NCBI RefSeq assembly: GCF_000732725.1
Contig: NZ_JPNB01000001.1
Coordinates: forward strand, 1,922,001 to 1,986,000
Source of the DNA: Kineothrix alysoides
GTDB taxonomy: Bacteria; Bacillota; Clostridia; Lachnospirales; Lachnospiraceae
Reading direction: 5' to 3'
Length of the DNA: 64,000 bases
Part shown: piece by piece, positions 15,824 to 24,267 of the stretch
How the letters are laid out: every line of letters starts with the position of its first letter
Position numbering within the stretch: position 1 is the first letter of the stretch
Made by a program: the position numbers and the translations under genes
The notes under the pieces: generated by a model
Database searches by the model: none
Seen by the model: only the letters and a program-made list of their open reading frames with translations
Told to the model about the DNA's origin: nothing

Positions 15824-16606
15824 CTAACCGTTGATTTCAATCATTTCCATTGGATCGATGTATGTGTCTTCCTTCTTAATGCTGTATGCCATATCCGCAT
15901 TTTCTTCCCCTATGACATATAGTATCGAGCCGCGCGTTACCTCGTCCCCAACCTTTACCATAGGATTACCCGCATTGCGGTAAATAGTGATATAGCCGTT
16001 TCCGTGGTCGATACTGATAGAATGATCATACTGCACATCCGTATCCACCGACGTTACTGTCCCTGCACCGGAGGCTATAACGTTAATACCTGCCGCCGCC
16101 GTAAATATTGCTTCCTTTGTATCTGCATTCACAATTGTATTTTCCTGCCCTGCATCCTGATTATCTTCCGCTGCCTCTTCACCTGCCGCCGTTTCCTCCA
16201 CCGTCTTTATCTGCGCGGAACCGCTGAGAGGAAAACCTTTCGGAATGTGGCTTTCTTCTTGCTGCGCCGCCAAAGCCTGCTCTGCCTTTACCTTTTGGTT
16301 GACAGTTTCGCTTAAGATGGAAACCTTCTCCGTCAACACTTCTTTAGAAGCTTCCAGTTGCTCCTTTTCTTCCCTCAGCTGTGTAATCTGTTCCATCTGC
16401 TTCTTACTCCGCTCCAGAGAATCGGATAAAGTGATAGAACTGTATACCACATAGCAGACGAGAACCACGATCGCTATAAAAGCAATTCCCGTTACGGCGC
16501 CCACCGCGCCAGCTCTCAGGTGAAACTGTTTTATATGTTTCTTGGTAGAATCGGAGATAATCATGACCGTATAGCTTATCTTACTCTTTCTCCTTTTGAG
16601 ATCCAT
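15824..16606 (-). CDS. LytM-like (M23) membrane protein, probably without catalytic activity
   Basis: A 260-aa protein. I choose ATG 16606, with GGAGGTGA eight bases upstream. Layout: basic start (MDLKRRKSK), TM (about 35-55), coiled coil (about 57-105), a linker, and a LytM-like beta domain (about 175-258). In active M23 enzymes the zinc is held by HxxxD and HxH; here the late part reads YITIYRNAG and MAYSIKKEDTYIDPM, so the HxH is missing and the first ligand pair is not visible. It is likely a non-enzymatic partner that binds the wall or an amidase. Operon with bactofilin. Confidence 0.85.
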   Translation of the reverse strand: MDLKRRKSKISYTVMIISDSTKKHIKQFHLRAGAVGAVTGIAFIAIVVLVCYVVYSSITLSDSLERSKKQMEQITQLREEKEQLEASKEVLTEKVSILSETVNQKVKAEQALAAQQEESHIPKGFPLSGSAQIKTVEETAAGEEAAEDNQDAGQENTIVNADTKEAIFTAAAGINVIASGAGTVTSVDTDVQYDHSISIDHGNGYITIYRNAGNPMVKVGDEVTRGSILYVIGEENADMAYSIKKEDTYIDPMEMIEING

Positions 16607-16708
16607 AATTAAAGTCACCTCCAGTAAACTCTCCATATTTTACCATAAGTGACCCTATAAACACAACTTTATTTAATGTTTTTGTTACATTCTTGTAATA
16701 TTTTCACG

Positions 16709-17227
16709 TTATTCCATCAAGTATCCTTTCCCTCGAAGCGCATCCTCTATCCTATCGAGTATCTCCTCCGAGTCCGCCTCCACTGTATGAAAATGGACCC
16801 CATAGGTTAAATTATTCAAGGGTTTCGTCTTATATTTCAAAGTCTGGTTTACGAAGGATTCCGCATCCGTTCTGCTATTAATAATCAAATCGGCTGCAAT
16901 CTGCCCGTAAATTTCATGCTCGATCACGACATCCAGAATCTTTCCGCCAAAATCTACAATCGTATTCAGTTCGTCCAAGATGGCTTCGTCCGCATGCTTT
17001 ACCTTATACGTTCTTCTTTTCCGATTGGATTTTTCCACGAACAGGATGTACCCCTTATTCGTAGACAATATATTCTTGTCGGTGGCGCGCAGAAGCGCAA
17101 TATCCTGAACGATTACCTGTCTGCTCACGCCAAGCCTTCCCGCCAGTTCTGTTCCTGACACCGGCAGAGATTCTTTATGTAATATTTCTAATATTGTTTT
17201 CCTTCTCGCATCGCCTTCCATCATCAT
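16709..17227 (-). CDS. niaR: Niacin-responsive repressor NiaR
   Basis: About 172 aa. An N-terminal HTH_11 (RRKTILEILHKESLPVSGTE, then RLGVSRQVIVQDIALLRA) is followed by a 3H domain with the three characteristic histidines (KHADEAILDEL, VIEHEIYGQ, GVHFHTVEAD). NiaR represses NAD-synthesis and niacin-uptake genes when niacin is present. Start is unsure: the frame is open to a TTG at 17275; ATG 17227 is placed best behind AGAAAGG, ATG 17233 is too close. No NAD gene is adjacent, so it acts in trans. Two hairpins lie just upstream. Confidence 0.88.
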   Translation of the reverse strand: MMMEGDARRKTILEILHKESLPVSGTELAGRLGVSRQVIVQDIALLRATDKNILSTNKGYILFVEKSNRKRRTYKVKHADEAILDELNTIVDFGGKILDVVIEHEIYGQIAADLIINSRTDAESFVNQTLKYKTKPLNNLTYGVHFHTVEADSEEILDRIEDALRGKGYLME

Positions 17228-17299
17228 AACCATGCCTTTCTCATCTATTGCCCTTAAATAAGGAAAAATGCGCAATACAGACTCATCTGCTTTTAATCA

Positions 17300-17330
17300 A
17301 AAAAGACACTTACCGAGGCAAGTGTCTTTT
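17300..17330 (-). terminator. Hairpin with U-tract upstream of niaR
   Basis: Perfect stem AAAGACACTT / AAGTGTCTTT with nine-base loop; on the minus strand it ends in TTTTTTG. It is placed in the leader of niaR rather than after a known gene, so it may attenuate niaR, or be an operator. Confidence 0.5.
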
Positions 17331-17332
17331 CC

Positions 17333-17354
17333 ATGTAAAAGGGGAATTTTACAT
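17333..17354. promoter_or_regulatory. Perfect 8-bp inverted repeat beside the niaR hairpin
   Basis: ATGTAAAA GGGGAA TTTTACAT, directly next to the 17300-17330 hairpin. It could be an operator for niaR autoregulation or the divergent cold-shock gene. Confidence 0.4.
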
Positions 17355-17562
17355 TTGGATTACTGATTAATCCTTTATTAGATTATCATACGTACATCGA
17401 AATGTATTTGCATTTTTTGCATAAATATTTGATAAATTTTATTTTTCTTTTTCTCCCATTTTTCTTAACATTTATATTTACTTTTTCGTTTACTTATGCT
17501 ATTCTATGGATGTCGTGTAATGGTATACGATATATTTATTTATTTTGTTGGAGGTATCTCAA

Positions 17563-17763
17563 ATGAACAAAGGTACAGTAAAATGGTTTAACAACCAAAA
17601 AGGTTACGGCTTCATCTCTGATGAGCAGGGCAATGATGTATTCGTACATTACTCAGGACTTAACATGGACGGCTTCAAATCTCTTGAAGAAGGCGCTGCT
17701 GTTGAATTCGAAGTAATTAATGGCGAAAAAGGTCCTCAGGCCGTTAACGTATCCAAGTTATAA
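17563..17763 (+). CDS. Cold-shock protein, CspA family
   Basis: A 66-aa single cold-shock domain: [20 protein letters not shown] with RNP1 (KGYGFI) and RNP2 (VFVHY). It binds single-stranded RNA and melts secondary structure. ATG 17563 is chosen because GGAGG is ten bases upstream; the longer frame begins inside the ribosome site. The AT-rich leader (17400-17560) could be the temperature-sensing 5' UTR that csp mRNAs usually have. A terminator shared with the convergent hisA-like gene follows. Confidence 0.95.
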   Translation: MNKGTVKWFNNQKGYGFISDEQGNDVFVHYSGLNMDGFKSLEEGAAVEFEVINGEKGPQAVNVSKL

Positions 17764-17917
17764 TTAGCAATTCGCTATTATAACGAGCTTTAATCAGTAT
17801 CAACATGTGCCTTTTCATATATAAATAATGTACTTTATTATAATAATATATTATTATTAATAATGATTCTTATTTAGAATTTGTAATATGGTAACAGATT
17901 TGGTAACGGATTAAGGA

Positions 17918-17952
17918 AAGAACCTATCTTTGCATCAGATAGGTTCTTTTTT
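17918..17952 (+). terminator. Terminator between csp and hisA-like gene
   Basis: AAGAACCTATCT / AGATAGGTTCTT, 7-base loop, then TTTTTTG on the plus strand. The stem overlaps the last codons and stop of the hisA-like gene, so it probably serves the csp transcript and possibly both. Confidence 0.85.
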
Positions 17953-18726
17953 GTTTATAATATATTCTATAACCTCATCCCACTTCAACTCTCCTCCGAA
18001 CAAATCGAGGGCACTGCCTATCGTCACGTTTATTTTATCTTTCCCCAAAAGCTTTAGCTTTTCCAAATCTCCAAAACTGTGCACTCCTCCCGCATAAGTG
18101 ATGGGAATCTTATTCCAGCCTCCAAGAAGCGCTACAAGCTCCTCTTCGATTCCGTCTGCTTTTCCCTCTACATCAACCGCATGAATTAAAAATTCATCAC
18201 AGTATTCTGAAAATTGGTCGAGTGTCTTTTCCTCCAGCTTCACCTTTGTATAGTTCTGCCATCTATCGGTAACAATATAATAGCTTCCATCTTTTCTCCG
18301 GCAGCTTAGATCCAGAACTAATTTTTCTTTTCCGATTTTTTCGATTAATTTTTCCAGATTTTCATATTTTATACTGCCGTCGTTGAAAACATATGAAGTC
18401 ACGATGACATGGGATGCACCTTCTTCTATATATTCTCCGGCATTATCTGCTGTAATGCCACCGCCTATTTGCAATCCTCCGGGATAGGCCCTGAGGGCTT
18501 CTATCGCCTGCCTTTTCGTTTCATCGAAAAATGTGCTGGACAGAGCGTTGAGCAGAATGATATGTCCGCCTTTTAAATGGTACTTTTTATAAAAATTTGC
18601 ATAAAATGCCGCATCTTTTTCAGAAACAAAGTTTTCATTCGCTGCATTGCCTTCATCTCTTAAGGTTCCGCCTACAATCTGTTTCACTTTACCGTTATGA
18701 ATATCGATACAAGGTCTTAATTCCAT
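17935..18726 (-). CDS. hisA: Eukaryotic-type HisA (ProFAR isomerase)
   Basis: A 263-aa TIM-barrel enzyme of histidine synthesis (isomerises ProFAR to PRFAR). It begins LRPCIDIHNGKVKQIVGG, has the GGGI motif in PGGLQIGGGITADN, and ends YAGGVHSFGDLEKLKLLGKD. It is longer than ordinary bacterial HisA (about 240 aa) and has the SSTFFDETKRQAIEALRAYP and LSCRRKDGSYYIVTDRWQNY segments typical of the fungal/plant HIS6-type. It stands alone: no other his gene is near. Catalytic Asp residues are present (D8 in CIDIH). Function by family is well supported. Confidence 0.85.
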   Translation of the reverse strand: MELRPCIDIHNGKVKQIVGGTLRDEGNAANENFVSEKDAAFYANFYKKYHLKGGHIILLNALSSTFFDETKRQAIEALRAYPGGLQIGGGITADNAGEYIEEGASHVIVTSYVFNDGSIKYENLEKLIEKIGKEKLVLDLSCRRKDGSYYIVTDRWQNYTKVKLEEKTLDQFSEYCDEFLIHAVDVEGKADGIEEELVALLGGWNKIPITYAGGVHSFGDLEKLKLLGKDKINVTIGSALDLFGGELKWDEVIEYIINKKEPI

Positions 18727-18913
18727 TTTGTTTTCCTGCTTCCGTATATTTTTTTCCCTTCATGAGAACAATACTTAAGGAACACCTATCCGTTCCGGGC
18801 ATTAGTATGCTCGATATTCGCGGATTTTTATATATTCCTGGCATTTATGTGCTTCAGGCATTGATATATTCAGGGTGTGATATGTTATAAAAATGAAAAA
18901 TGGAGGGAATGTT

Positions 18914-19450
18914 ATGAAAAACGGTAAAAAACTAATATCGGTTTCTCTTATTGTCCTCATGCTTGGCTTCGTAGCCGCATGCGGTAATGTTAACACAACA
19001 GGCACTACTAACGATACCGCTACCGGTACCACTACAAAAGGTACTGATAACGGAACTGGCCTCGGTACGACCACAACTACCGGGGTCAACAACACAACAA
19101 CTGATACCGCAGGTACCACAGGAACTACAACGGGTACCACAGGCACCACTGATACCGCGAGCAACGTAAACAATAATGGAGTAACGGATACAAACGGTGT
19201 GAAAGATAACAACGCCAACGTTACCGATACTGCCAAAAATACCGGTGTTACCGACACCACAAAAAACGTAGCTAACGGCACTGATACCAAAACAGGTACA
19301 AAGACTGATACCAATGTTGATAACAATAATAATACCGGTTCGGCACTCAATGATGCTGGCAATGCAGTCGGTGATGTAGTGGATGATGTCGCGAACGGTG
19401 TATCCAATATTACCAGCGATGTCGTAGGTAACAGCAAGAAAAATCCTTAA
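18914..19450 (+). CDS. Low-complexity Thr/Asn/Gly/Asp-rich lipoprotein
   Basis: A 178-aa lipoprotein. ATG 18914 follows GGAGGGAATGTT; an ATG 21 bases upstream has no site. The signal peptide KKLISVSLIVLMLGFVAACG gives a lipobox ending in Cys. The mature part, about 150 residues, is almost only T, N, G, D, V and A in short irregular repeats (TGTT, TDTA, NNGVTD, TKTGTKTD), with no fold evident. The opposite strand is also open, but it is a shadow. Probable surface-exposed spacer or decoy; function unknown. Single-gene unit with its own terminator. Confidence 0.8.
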   Translation: MKNGKKLISVSLIVLMLGFVAACGNVNTTGTTNDTATGTTTKGTDNGTGLGTTTTTGVNNTTTDTAGTTGTTTGTTGTTDTASNVNNNGVTDTNGVKDNNANVTDTAKNTGVTDTTKNVANGTDTKTGTKTDTNVDNNNNTGSALNDAGNAVGDVVDDVANGVSNITSDVVGNSKKNP

Positions 19451-19473
19451 CAACTCATTTATCGTCTGTTCAA

Positions 19474-19506
19474 AATAGGGGGACTTATAGTCTCCCTATA
19501 ATTTTA
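19474..19506 (+). terminator. Terminator between the lipoprotein and fbp
   Basis: ATAGGGGGACT TAT AGTCTCCCTAT, one mismatch, followed by AATTTTAAATTT on the plus strand; can serve both convergent genes. Confidence 0.7.
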
Positions 19507-19509
19507 AAT

Positions 19510-21468
19510 TTATATTGCCTTTTCCACAATAGTTCCGTTCCGATATGCCTTTAGCAGTTCCTCCAGCTGATAAATACTTTCCCTAAGCTCCGCTCCCACA
19601 TCCGTATCCGCCACGCTTATTCTCGTGTTGCTCGTCTCCAATATCATGGAATCCGAAAAGATATCCGACTCGTGTAATATAGCGGCCTCCATCGACTCGA
19701 AAGGCTCATGGGCTACCAAACGCATTCCGTGAGAATTAGCAACCAGTGTATAGCCTGCGATTCCGGTTTTTCCTTGATAAGCTTTGGAAAATCCCCCGTC
19801 TATGATGAGCAGCTTGCCTTTGCAGCGAATTGGCGACTCTCCTTTTTTCAGTTCCACGGGCACATGTCCGTTTACGATATGGGAATTTTCCGTATCCAGC
19901 CCAAATTCTGTTAAAATCTTATTGATTGCATTTTCATCATCCAAAAGGCGATAATAACTGTTCTTCATCTCCGTATGCGCTTTTTTATCCTTTACAAAGT
20001 ATCTTTCAAAAGTCGCCATTTTATCCTTTCCGAATACGGGTGACGTAGGCCCGGCCCAAATATACCATATGATATCCTGCCCCTTTTGCATCTCTGCAGG
20101 ATTGTTTCTGGAATAATATCCCTTTCTCGCATAATGATCGAAAATGTTGTACAACGCTTTTCCGCTATACTTCACACCGTCAAAAGTAAGCTCGCTGAAA
20201 TTTCCGTTCTCGTCCATGGGCATACAGCCATGGTACAAAAGATTCGAATTATGCACCTTATATAATCCGCCTTGAGAATACAAGAATCTGACATGTGTCT
20301 GAAGCTTCTCACACTTCACAAACGCCTGTCTCAAGCGTTCCATAACCTGCTCCTCCTCCGGAGTCAGCTCATAAGGTTTCTCAGGATTCACCGTTGGAAA
20401 TTCCACATCGCTCATCTCATAGGCCTGTCCGTCTATGATAACCGTCTTGTTCTCGTAGTTAATCTTATCCAAAAGCAGCCTATCCTGCATAAGGAATTCC
20501 GGACGCCTCATAATGAGGTTCCCTTCTAATTTGAACTGCATAATGGAAATTGCCTTGTGCATTTTCATATCCAGACTCAAATCCTTCGTATTGTAATCCG
20601 TATTATACTTAATGGAAAAAGTATCGCAGTTCACATCCTTATAGGTCTCCAGTGCGAAAGCGGCTAAGGGTATGAGGTTGATACCATATCCCTCCTCCAA
20701 GGTATCCAGATTGCCATAGCGTGCCGACATACGGATAACATTGGCAATACACGCCAGATGTCCGGCTGCCGCTCCCATCCATACGATATCGTGGTTTCCC
20801 CACTGTATATCCACGGAATGGTATCTGCTCAAAGTATCCAATATGACATGGGGACCCGGCCCTCTGTCGAAGATGTCACCCACAATATGAAGGTGGTCTA
20901 CGACCATTCTCTGAATGAGGTTGCCCAGAGCAACGATGAACTCCTGTGCTCTGTCTATGCGGATAATGGCATTGATAATCTCGTTATAATAGGCTTCCTT
21001 ATCTTGTATGTCCGACTTTTCAGTTATCAGCTCTTCGATGATATATGCGAAATCTTTCGGAAGCGCCTTTCTCACTTTGGAACGGGTATATTTAGAAGAG
21101 ACCCGCTTTGTGATCTGGACAAGACGGTGCAGCGTTATCTTATACCAATCTTCGATATTTGTCTCTTCCTGTAATACGATGTCCAATTTCTCCTTAGGAT
21201 AATAAATCAAAGTAGCAAGGCTCTTTTTGTCCTTGCTGCTAAGCGTATTTCCAAATTCCTCATCAATTTTTCTTTTTACAGAGCCGGAACCGTTTTTGAG
21301 CACATGATTGAACTGCTCATATTCTCCGTGAATATCCGTCAGGAAATGCTCCGTACCCTTAGGCAGGTTAAGAATTGCCTGCAAATTAATAATCTCTGTG
21401 GAGGCCGACGCAATGGTCGGATATTGATGCGCCAGACTCCGCAAATACTTTAATTCCAAATCGTCCAT
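19510..21468 (-). CDS. fbp: Fructose-1,6-bisphosphatase, class III
   Basis: A 652-aa enzyme of the Firmicutes class III family (usual length 640-670). It converts fructose-1,6-bisphosphate to fructose-6-phosphate for gluconeogenesis. Metallophosphatase motifs are visible: FLTDIHGEYEQF (about 42-53), DIFDRGPGPHV (about 200), GNHD (about 223), and the C-terminal NGHVPVE and IIDGGFSKAY. Start ATG 21468 with AGAGG. It is 57 bases after dapB on the same strand with no terminator between, so it may be read from the lysine-riboswitch promoter as well as its own. Confidence 0.96.
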   Translation of the reverse strand: MDDLELKYLRSLAHQYPTIASASTEIINLQAILNLPKGTEHFLTDIHGEYEQFNHVLKNGSGSVKRKIDEEFGNTLSSKDKKSLATLIYYPKEKLDIVLQEETNIEDWYKITLHRLVQITKRVSSKYTRSKVRKALPKDFAYIIEELITEKSDIQDKEAYYNEIINAIIRIDRAQEFIVALGNLIQRMVVDHLHIVGDIFDRGPGPHVILDTLSRYHSVDIQWGNHDIVWMGAAAGHLACIANVIRMSARYGNLDTLEEGYGINLIPLAAFALETYKDVNCDTFSIKYNTDYNTKDLSLDMKMHKAISIMQFKLEGNLIMRRPEFLMQDRLLLDKINYENKTVIIDGQAYEMSDVEFPTVNPEKPYELTPEEEQVMERLRQAFVKCEKLQTHVRFLYSQGGLYKVHNSNLLYHGCMPMDENGNFSELTFDGVKYSGKALYNIFDHYARKGYYSRNNPAEMQKGQDIIWYIWAGPTSPVFGKDKMATFERYFVKDKKAHTEMKNSYYRLLDDENAINKILTEFGLDTENSHIVNGHVPVELKKGESPIRCKGKLLIIDGGFSKAYQGKTGIAGYTLVANSHGMRLVAHEPFESMEAAILHESDIFSDSMILETSNTRISVADTDVGAELRESIYQLEELLKAYRNGTIVEKAI

Positions 21469-21525
21469 GTAAACCTCTATCCGGTCAGCTTCCTTTTCCC
21501 GGCCGCCGTACCTTTCTCACATTTT

Positions 21526-22281
21526 CTAGCCGATGACGTGGCTCATGTCGTATAGACCGGCTGGTTTCCCAGCCAGGAACTTAGCCGCCTGAACCGCCCC
21601 TTTTGCAAATATCGCCTTAGTATACGCGGAGTGGGAAAAGGTAATCACTTCGTCCGTTCCCGCAAAAATCACATCGTGGTCACCCACAATCGTTCCTCCC
21701 CGCACAGCCGAAATCCCTATTTCCTTCCGGGGACGCTTCTCCCTGCGGGCACTTCTATCATAAACATATTCATATTCGTTCCCCAACTCTTCGTTGATGG
21801 AATCAGCAAGCGCAAGCGCTGTACCGCTGGGCGCATCCACCTTTAAGTTGTGATGCCTCTCAACAATCTCGATATCGAAGCCCGCCGGAGCCAATATTCC
21901 CGCCGCTTCTTTCAGAAGCTTGAGCAGCATATTGACTCCAAGGGACATATTTGCAGATTTTAACATTGCGGCTTCCTTCGCTACTTCCTTTATCCTATCT
22001 AGCTGTGCTTCAGAAAGCCCGGTGGTGCAGAGCACACAAGGTACCTTCCTCTGTTCGCAGTAGTCAAGAAGTCCGTCTATCGCCTTCGCATTGCTGAAAT
22101 CGATAATCACATCCGCCTCCACATCGCATAATTCGATATTGGAAAATACCGGATAGGAGTTAATCTCCTCGTCAAAAGAATCCACTCCTGCCACGATTTC
22201 TATTCCTTCATCCGCGGCAATTATTTCCGTAATGGTCCTTCCCATCTTGCCGTTACAGCCGTGCATAATTACTTTTGTCAT
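21526..22281 (-). CDS. dapB: 4-hydroxy-tetrahydrodipicolinate reductase
   Basis: A 251-aa enzyme of lysine/DAP synthesis. The nucleotide-binding loop GCNGKMGRTI lies at residues 8-17, and the substrate/catalytic segment ERHHNLKVDAPSGTALALA at about 143-160 (His-His and Lys of the family). It uses NAD(P)H to reduce the product of DapA and supplies DAP for peptidoglycan and dipicolinate for spores. It starts 17 bases after dapA, in the same transcript controlled by the lysine riboswitch. Start ATG 22281 with AGAAAGG. Confidence 0.96.
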   Translation of the reverse strand: MTKVIMHGCNGKMGRTITEIIAADEGIEIVAGVDSFDEEINSYPVFSNIELCDVEADVIIDFSNAKAIDGLLDYCEQRKVPCVLCTTGLSEAQLDRIKEVAKEAAMLKSANMSLGVNMLLKLLKEAAGILAPAGFDIEIVERHHNLKVDAPSGTALALADSINEELGNEYEYVYDRSARREKRPRKEIGISAVRGGTIVGDHDVIFAGTDEVITFSHSAYTKAIFAKGAVQAAKFLAGKPAGLYDMSHVIG

Positions 22282-22298
22282 ACCGTATGCCTTTCTTC

Positions 22299-23183
22299 TT
22301 ATAAGATGCCAAAGCCTTTCATCGCTTTTTCCAATTTAGGTAAATTCACTTCATCCATTTCCGATAAGGGCATTCGAAGCGGACCTGCTTCCATATTCAT
22401 CAGATTCATAGCTTTCTTAACCGGAATCGGATTCACTTCACAGAACAAAGCGTCGCACAGCTCGATGGCCCTAAGCTGCAAATCCCTGCTCCCTTCCACG
22501 TCTCCCTGGAAGTATTTCTGGCAAATATCGTGCGTTTCCCTCGGTGCCACATTGGATAAAACGGAAATAACGCCTTTTCCGCCCAGCGCAAGAAGAGGAA
22601 CTATCTGGTCGTCATTGCCGGAATACAAATCTACCCTGCCCTCCGCAAGAGACATCAGCTTCGTCACCTGGGAAATGTTTCCGCTTGCTTCCTTTACTCC
22701 TACGATATTCTCAACCTCCGTGCAAAGCTTAACCACGGTCTCCGGCAAGATATTGCATCCCGTCCGGCTAGGTACGTTATAGAGAATCACCGGAACCTTT
22801 ACGGAATCTGCAATCGCTTTGAAGTGATGAAAGAGCCCCTTCTGGGTTGCCTTGTTGTAATAAGGCGTAACAATAAGAAGGGCATCCACTCCATATTCCT
22901 CTGCCTCTGTGGAAAGAAAAATTGCCGTCTGCGTACAATTGGAACCAGTTCCGGCTATGACCGGAATTCTTCCGTTCACCTTTTCCACACAGTATTTTAT
23001 GACGTCTAAATGCTCCTCATGCGTGAGAGTCGATGCCTCTCCGGTAGTTCCGCATACGATAATCGCATCCGTTCCTCCCTTTATCTGGAACTCTAAAAGC
23101 TCCGCAAATTTTTCGTAGTTTACCTCTCCGTTTTCTTTAAATGGTGTGACAATCGCAACACCTGCTCCCGTAAAAACAGCCAT
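22299..23183 (-). CDS. dapA: 4-hydroxy-tetrahydrodipicolinate synthase
   Basis: A 294-aa TIM-barrel aldolase joining pyruvate and aspartate semialdehyde. Visible: GTTGEASTLTHEEH (substrate loop), YNVPSRTG (catalytic Tyr), and VGVKEASG with the Schiff-base lysine (about residue 163). First gene of dapA-dapB(-fbp), and placed directly behind a lysine riboswitch and terminator, so lysine should turn it off. Start ATG 23183 with AGGAGG. Confidence 0.97.
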   Translation of the reverse strand: MAVFTGAGVAIVTPFKENGEVNYEKFAELLEFQIKGGTDAIIVCGTTGEASTLTHEEHLDVIKYCVEKVNGRIPVIAGTGSNCTQTAIFLSTEAEEYGVDALLIVTPYYNKATQKGLFHHFKAIADSVKVPVILYNVPSRTGCNILPETVVKLCTEVENIVGVKEASGNISQVTKLMSLAEGRVDLYSGNDDQIVPLLALGGKGVISVLSNVAPRETHDICQKYFQGDVEGSRDLQLRAIELCDALFCEVNPIPVKKAMNLMNMEAGPLRMPLSEMDEVNLPKLEKAMKGFGIL

Positions 23184-23266
23184 TTCTTTTCCTCCTTAAA
23201 TGAAAAATATAACGGTAGGTCTGGCTTCCCTGCGCGTTCATCCTTAGAAATTAAAATTTCTAAAAA

Positions 23267-23299
23267 CATAAAAGCCGACACAAAATGCGCCGGCTTATG
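23267..23299 (-). terminator. Riboswitch expression-platform terminator
   Basis: Minus strand CATAAGCCGG / TCGGCTTTTATG stem with eight-base loop, followed by TTTTTAG. It lies between the lysine aptamer and dapA, where lysine binding should favour it. Confidence 0.8.
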
Positions 23300-23354
23300 A
23301 TTACTAAAATATCCGGAAAAGTACCTATTATCTTACTCTCCCTATTTCCATAAC

Positions 23355-23522
23355 CTCGGATAGCGCCCCATCTCATCGATGACAGTCATACAGTTATTCA
23401 CTGCATGCCCAAGCACAAGACTACATGGCATCCTGCTCTTTCGGCGTCTTTTCCTTTCATTTTTCTTCTCCTGTGCCTGCCACATCCAAAAAATTACTAA
23501 TAAAATACGCAACCTCTACCTC
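23355..23522 (-). ncRNA. Lysine riboswitch (L box)
   Basis: Minus strand begins GGTAGAGGTTGCG (from 23520) and ends GGGGCGCTATCC (23358), which pair as P1. Between them are the hallmark L-box segments: AGTA, GAAAGGAAAAGACGCCGAA, GCATGCAGTGAATAACTGTA and TGACTGTCATC. The order and sequences fit the known aptamer. A terminator and then dapA follow. Confidence 0.93.
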
Positions 23523-23538
23523 TTAATTTTATAAAATT

Positions 23539-23567
23539 ATCATATCACTGTATAGTTTAACTGTCAA
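23539..23567 (-). promoter_or_regulatory. Promoter of the dapA operon
   Basis: TTGACA (23567-23562), 17 bp, TATGAT (23544-23539), about ten bases before the start of the lysine aptamer. Confidence 0.85.
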
Positions 23568-23569
23568 CG

Positions 23570-23670
23570 CCCGTTTTACGTTACTGCTCACTCCGTTCTC
23601 AGTAACGCATGATTTCTGCATGCAAATTCGCTGCGCGAAGCAGAAATCATCTCTTGAATCACGTTCTTAC
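23570..23670 (-). repeat. Intergenic repeat R2, copy b
   Basis: Minus strand TAAGAACGTGATTCAAGAGA, then hairpin arms GATTTCTGC / GCAGAAATC enclosing TTCGCGCAGCGAATTTGCAT, then GCGTTACTGAG and AGTAACGTAAA. Matches R2a at 14594-14836 without the R1 insert. It touches the stop codon of the cobalamin adenosyltransferase gene and ends at the -35 box of the dapA promoter. Confidence 0.65.
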
Positions 23671-24167
23671 CATACTTTAAATTTAACGGTATCCATTCTG
23701 GTAACCTCATCCGCCAGAACACACACATCGTCATTCAGAGTGATTCCGGTTATAATGATGTCGGTCTCTTCGTTAGTTCTTGCTTCTAACAGATTTTTCA
23801 GTTCTTCCACCGTTATAATATTGTTATCGATAAGTCCAAGCACTTCGTCCAGAATGAGTAAGTCGCACTCTCCCGTAGACAGTACCTTCTTCGCGAAATT
23901 ATATCCATTCATAATATTGCCGATTTCTTCCGCTTTTTGTTCTTCGGTCAGCTCTGCAAAATTTTCATCTGACTTTTCAAAGCGGAATAATTTGATTTCG
24001 GGTTCCAGCCTCCTCAAAAAGTCGGAGTCCTCCAGCCCTTTACCTTTTAAAAACTGGATAATTACCACACTTTTTCCGTGACACGCCACCTGTACAGCCC
24101 TGCCTAGTGCGGCAGGCGATTTACCATGGCCGTCGCCGCTGTAAATATGTATTGTTCCCTTTTTCAT
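23667..24167 (-). CDS. Cob(I)alamin adenosyltransferase, CobO/BtuR type
   Basis: A 166-aa P-loop enzyme making adenosylcobalamin from a corrinoid and ATP. The unusual phosphate loop GDGHGKSPAALG (about 10-21) and LLILDEVLGLIDNN (about 102) define the CobA/CobO/BtuR family. Slightly shorter than the family's usual 175-195 aa. No other cobalamin gene is near, so it likely serves salvage of corrinoids. Its 3' end runs into repeat R2b: the stop TAA is inside the repeat edge. Start ATG 24167. Confidence 0.9.
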   Translation of the reverse strand: MKKGTIHIYSGDGHGKSPAALGRAVQVACHGKSVVIIQFLKGKGLEDSDFLRRLEPEIKLFRFEKSDENFAELTEEQKAEEIGNIMNGYNFAKKVLSTGECDLLILDEVLGLIDNNIITVEELKNLLEARTNEETDIIITGITLNDDVCVLADEVTRMDTVKFKVW

Positions 24168-24267
24168 ATCCGGCTCCTATCTCCAAATCTGGATATACAA
24201 CCTTTTCTTATGCAATAATTAACAATGTATGGCCTATAATATCACACAAACTTGTGAAAATCAACTA

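Noticed and set aside
18802-19437. 211-aa Val/Pro/Thr-rich ORF opposite the lipoprotein gene
   Set aside because: It is the mirror of a low-complexity gene on the plus strand; it has no ribosome site, while the plus-strand gene has a lipobox, ribosome site and terminator.
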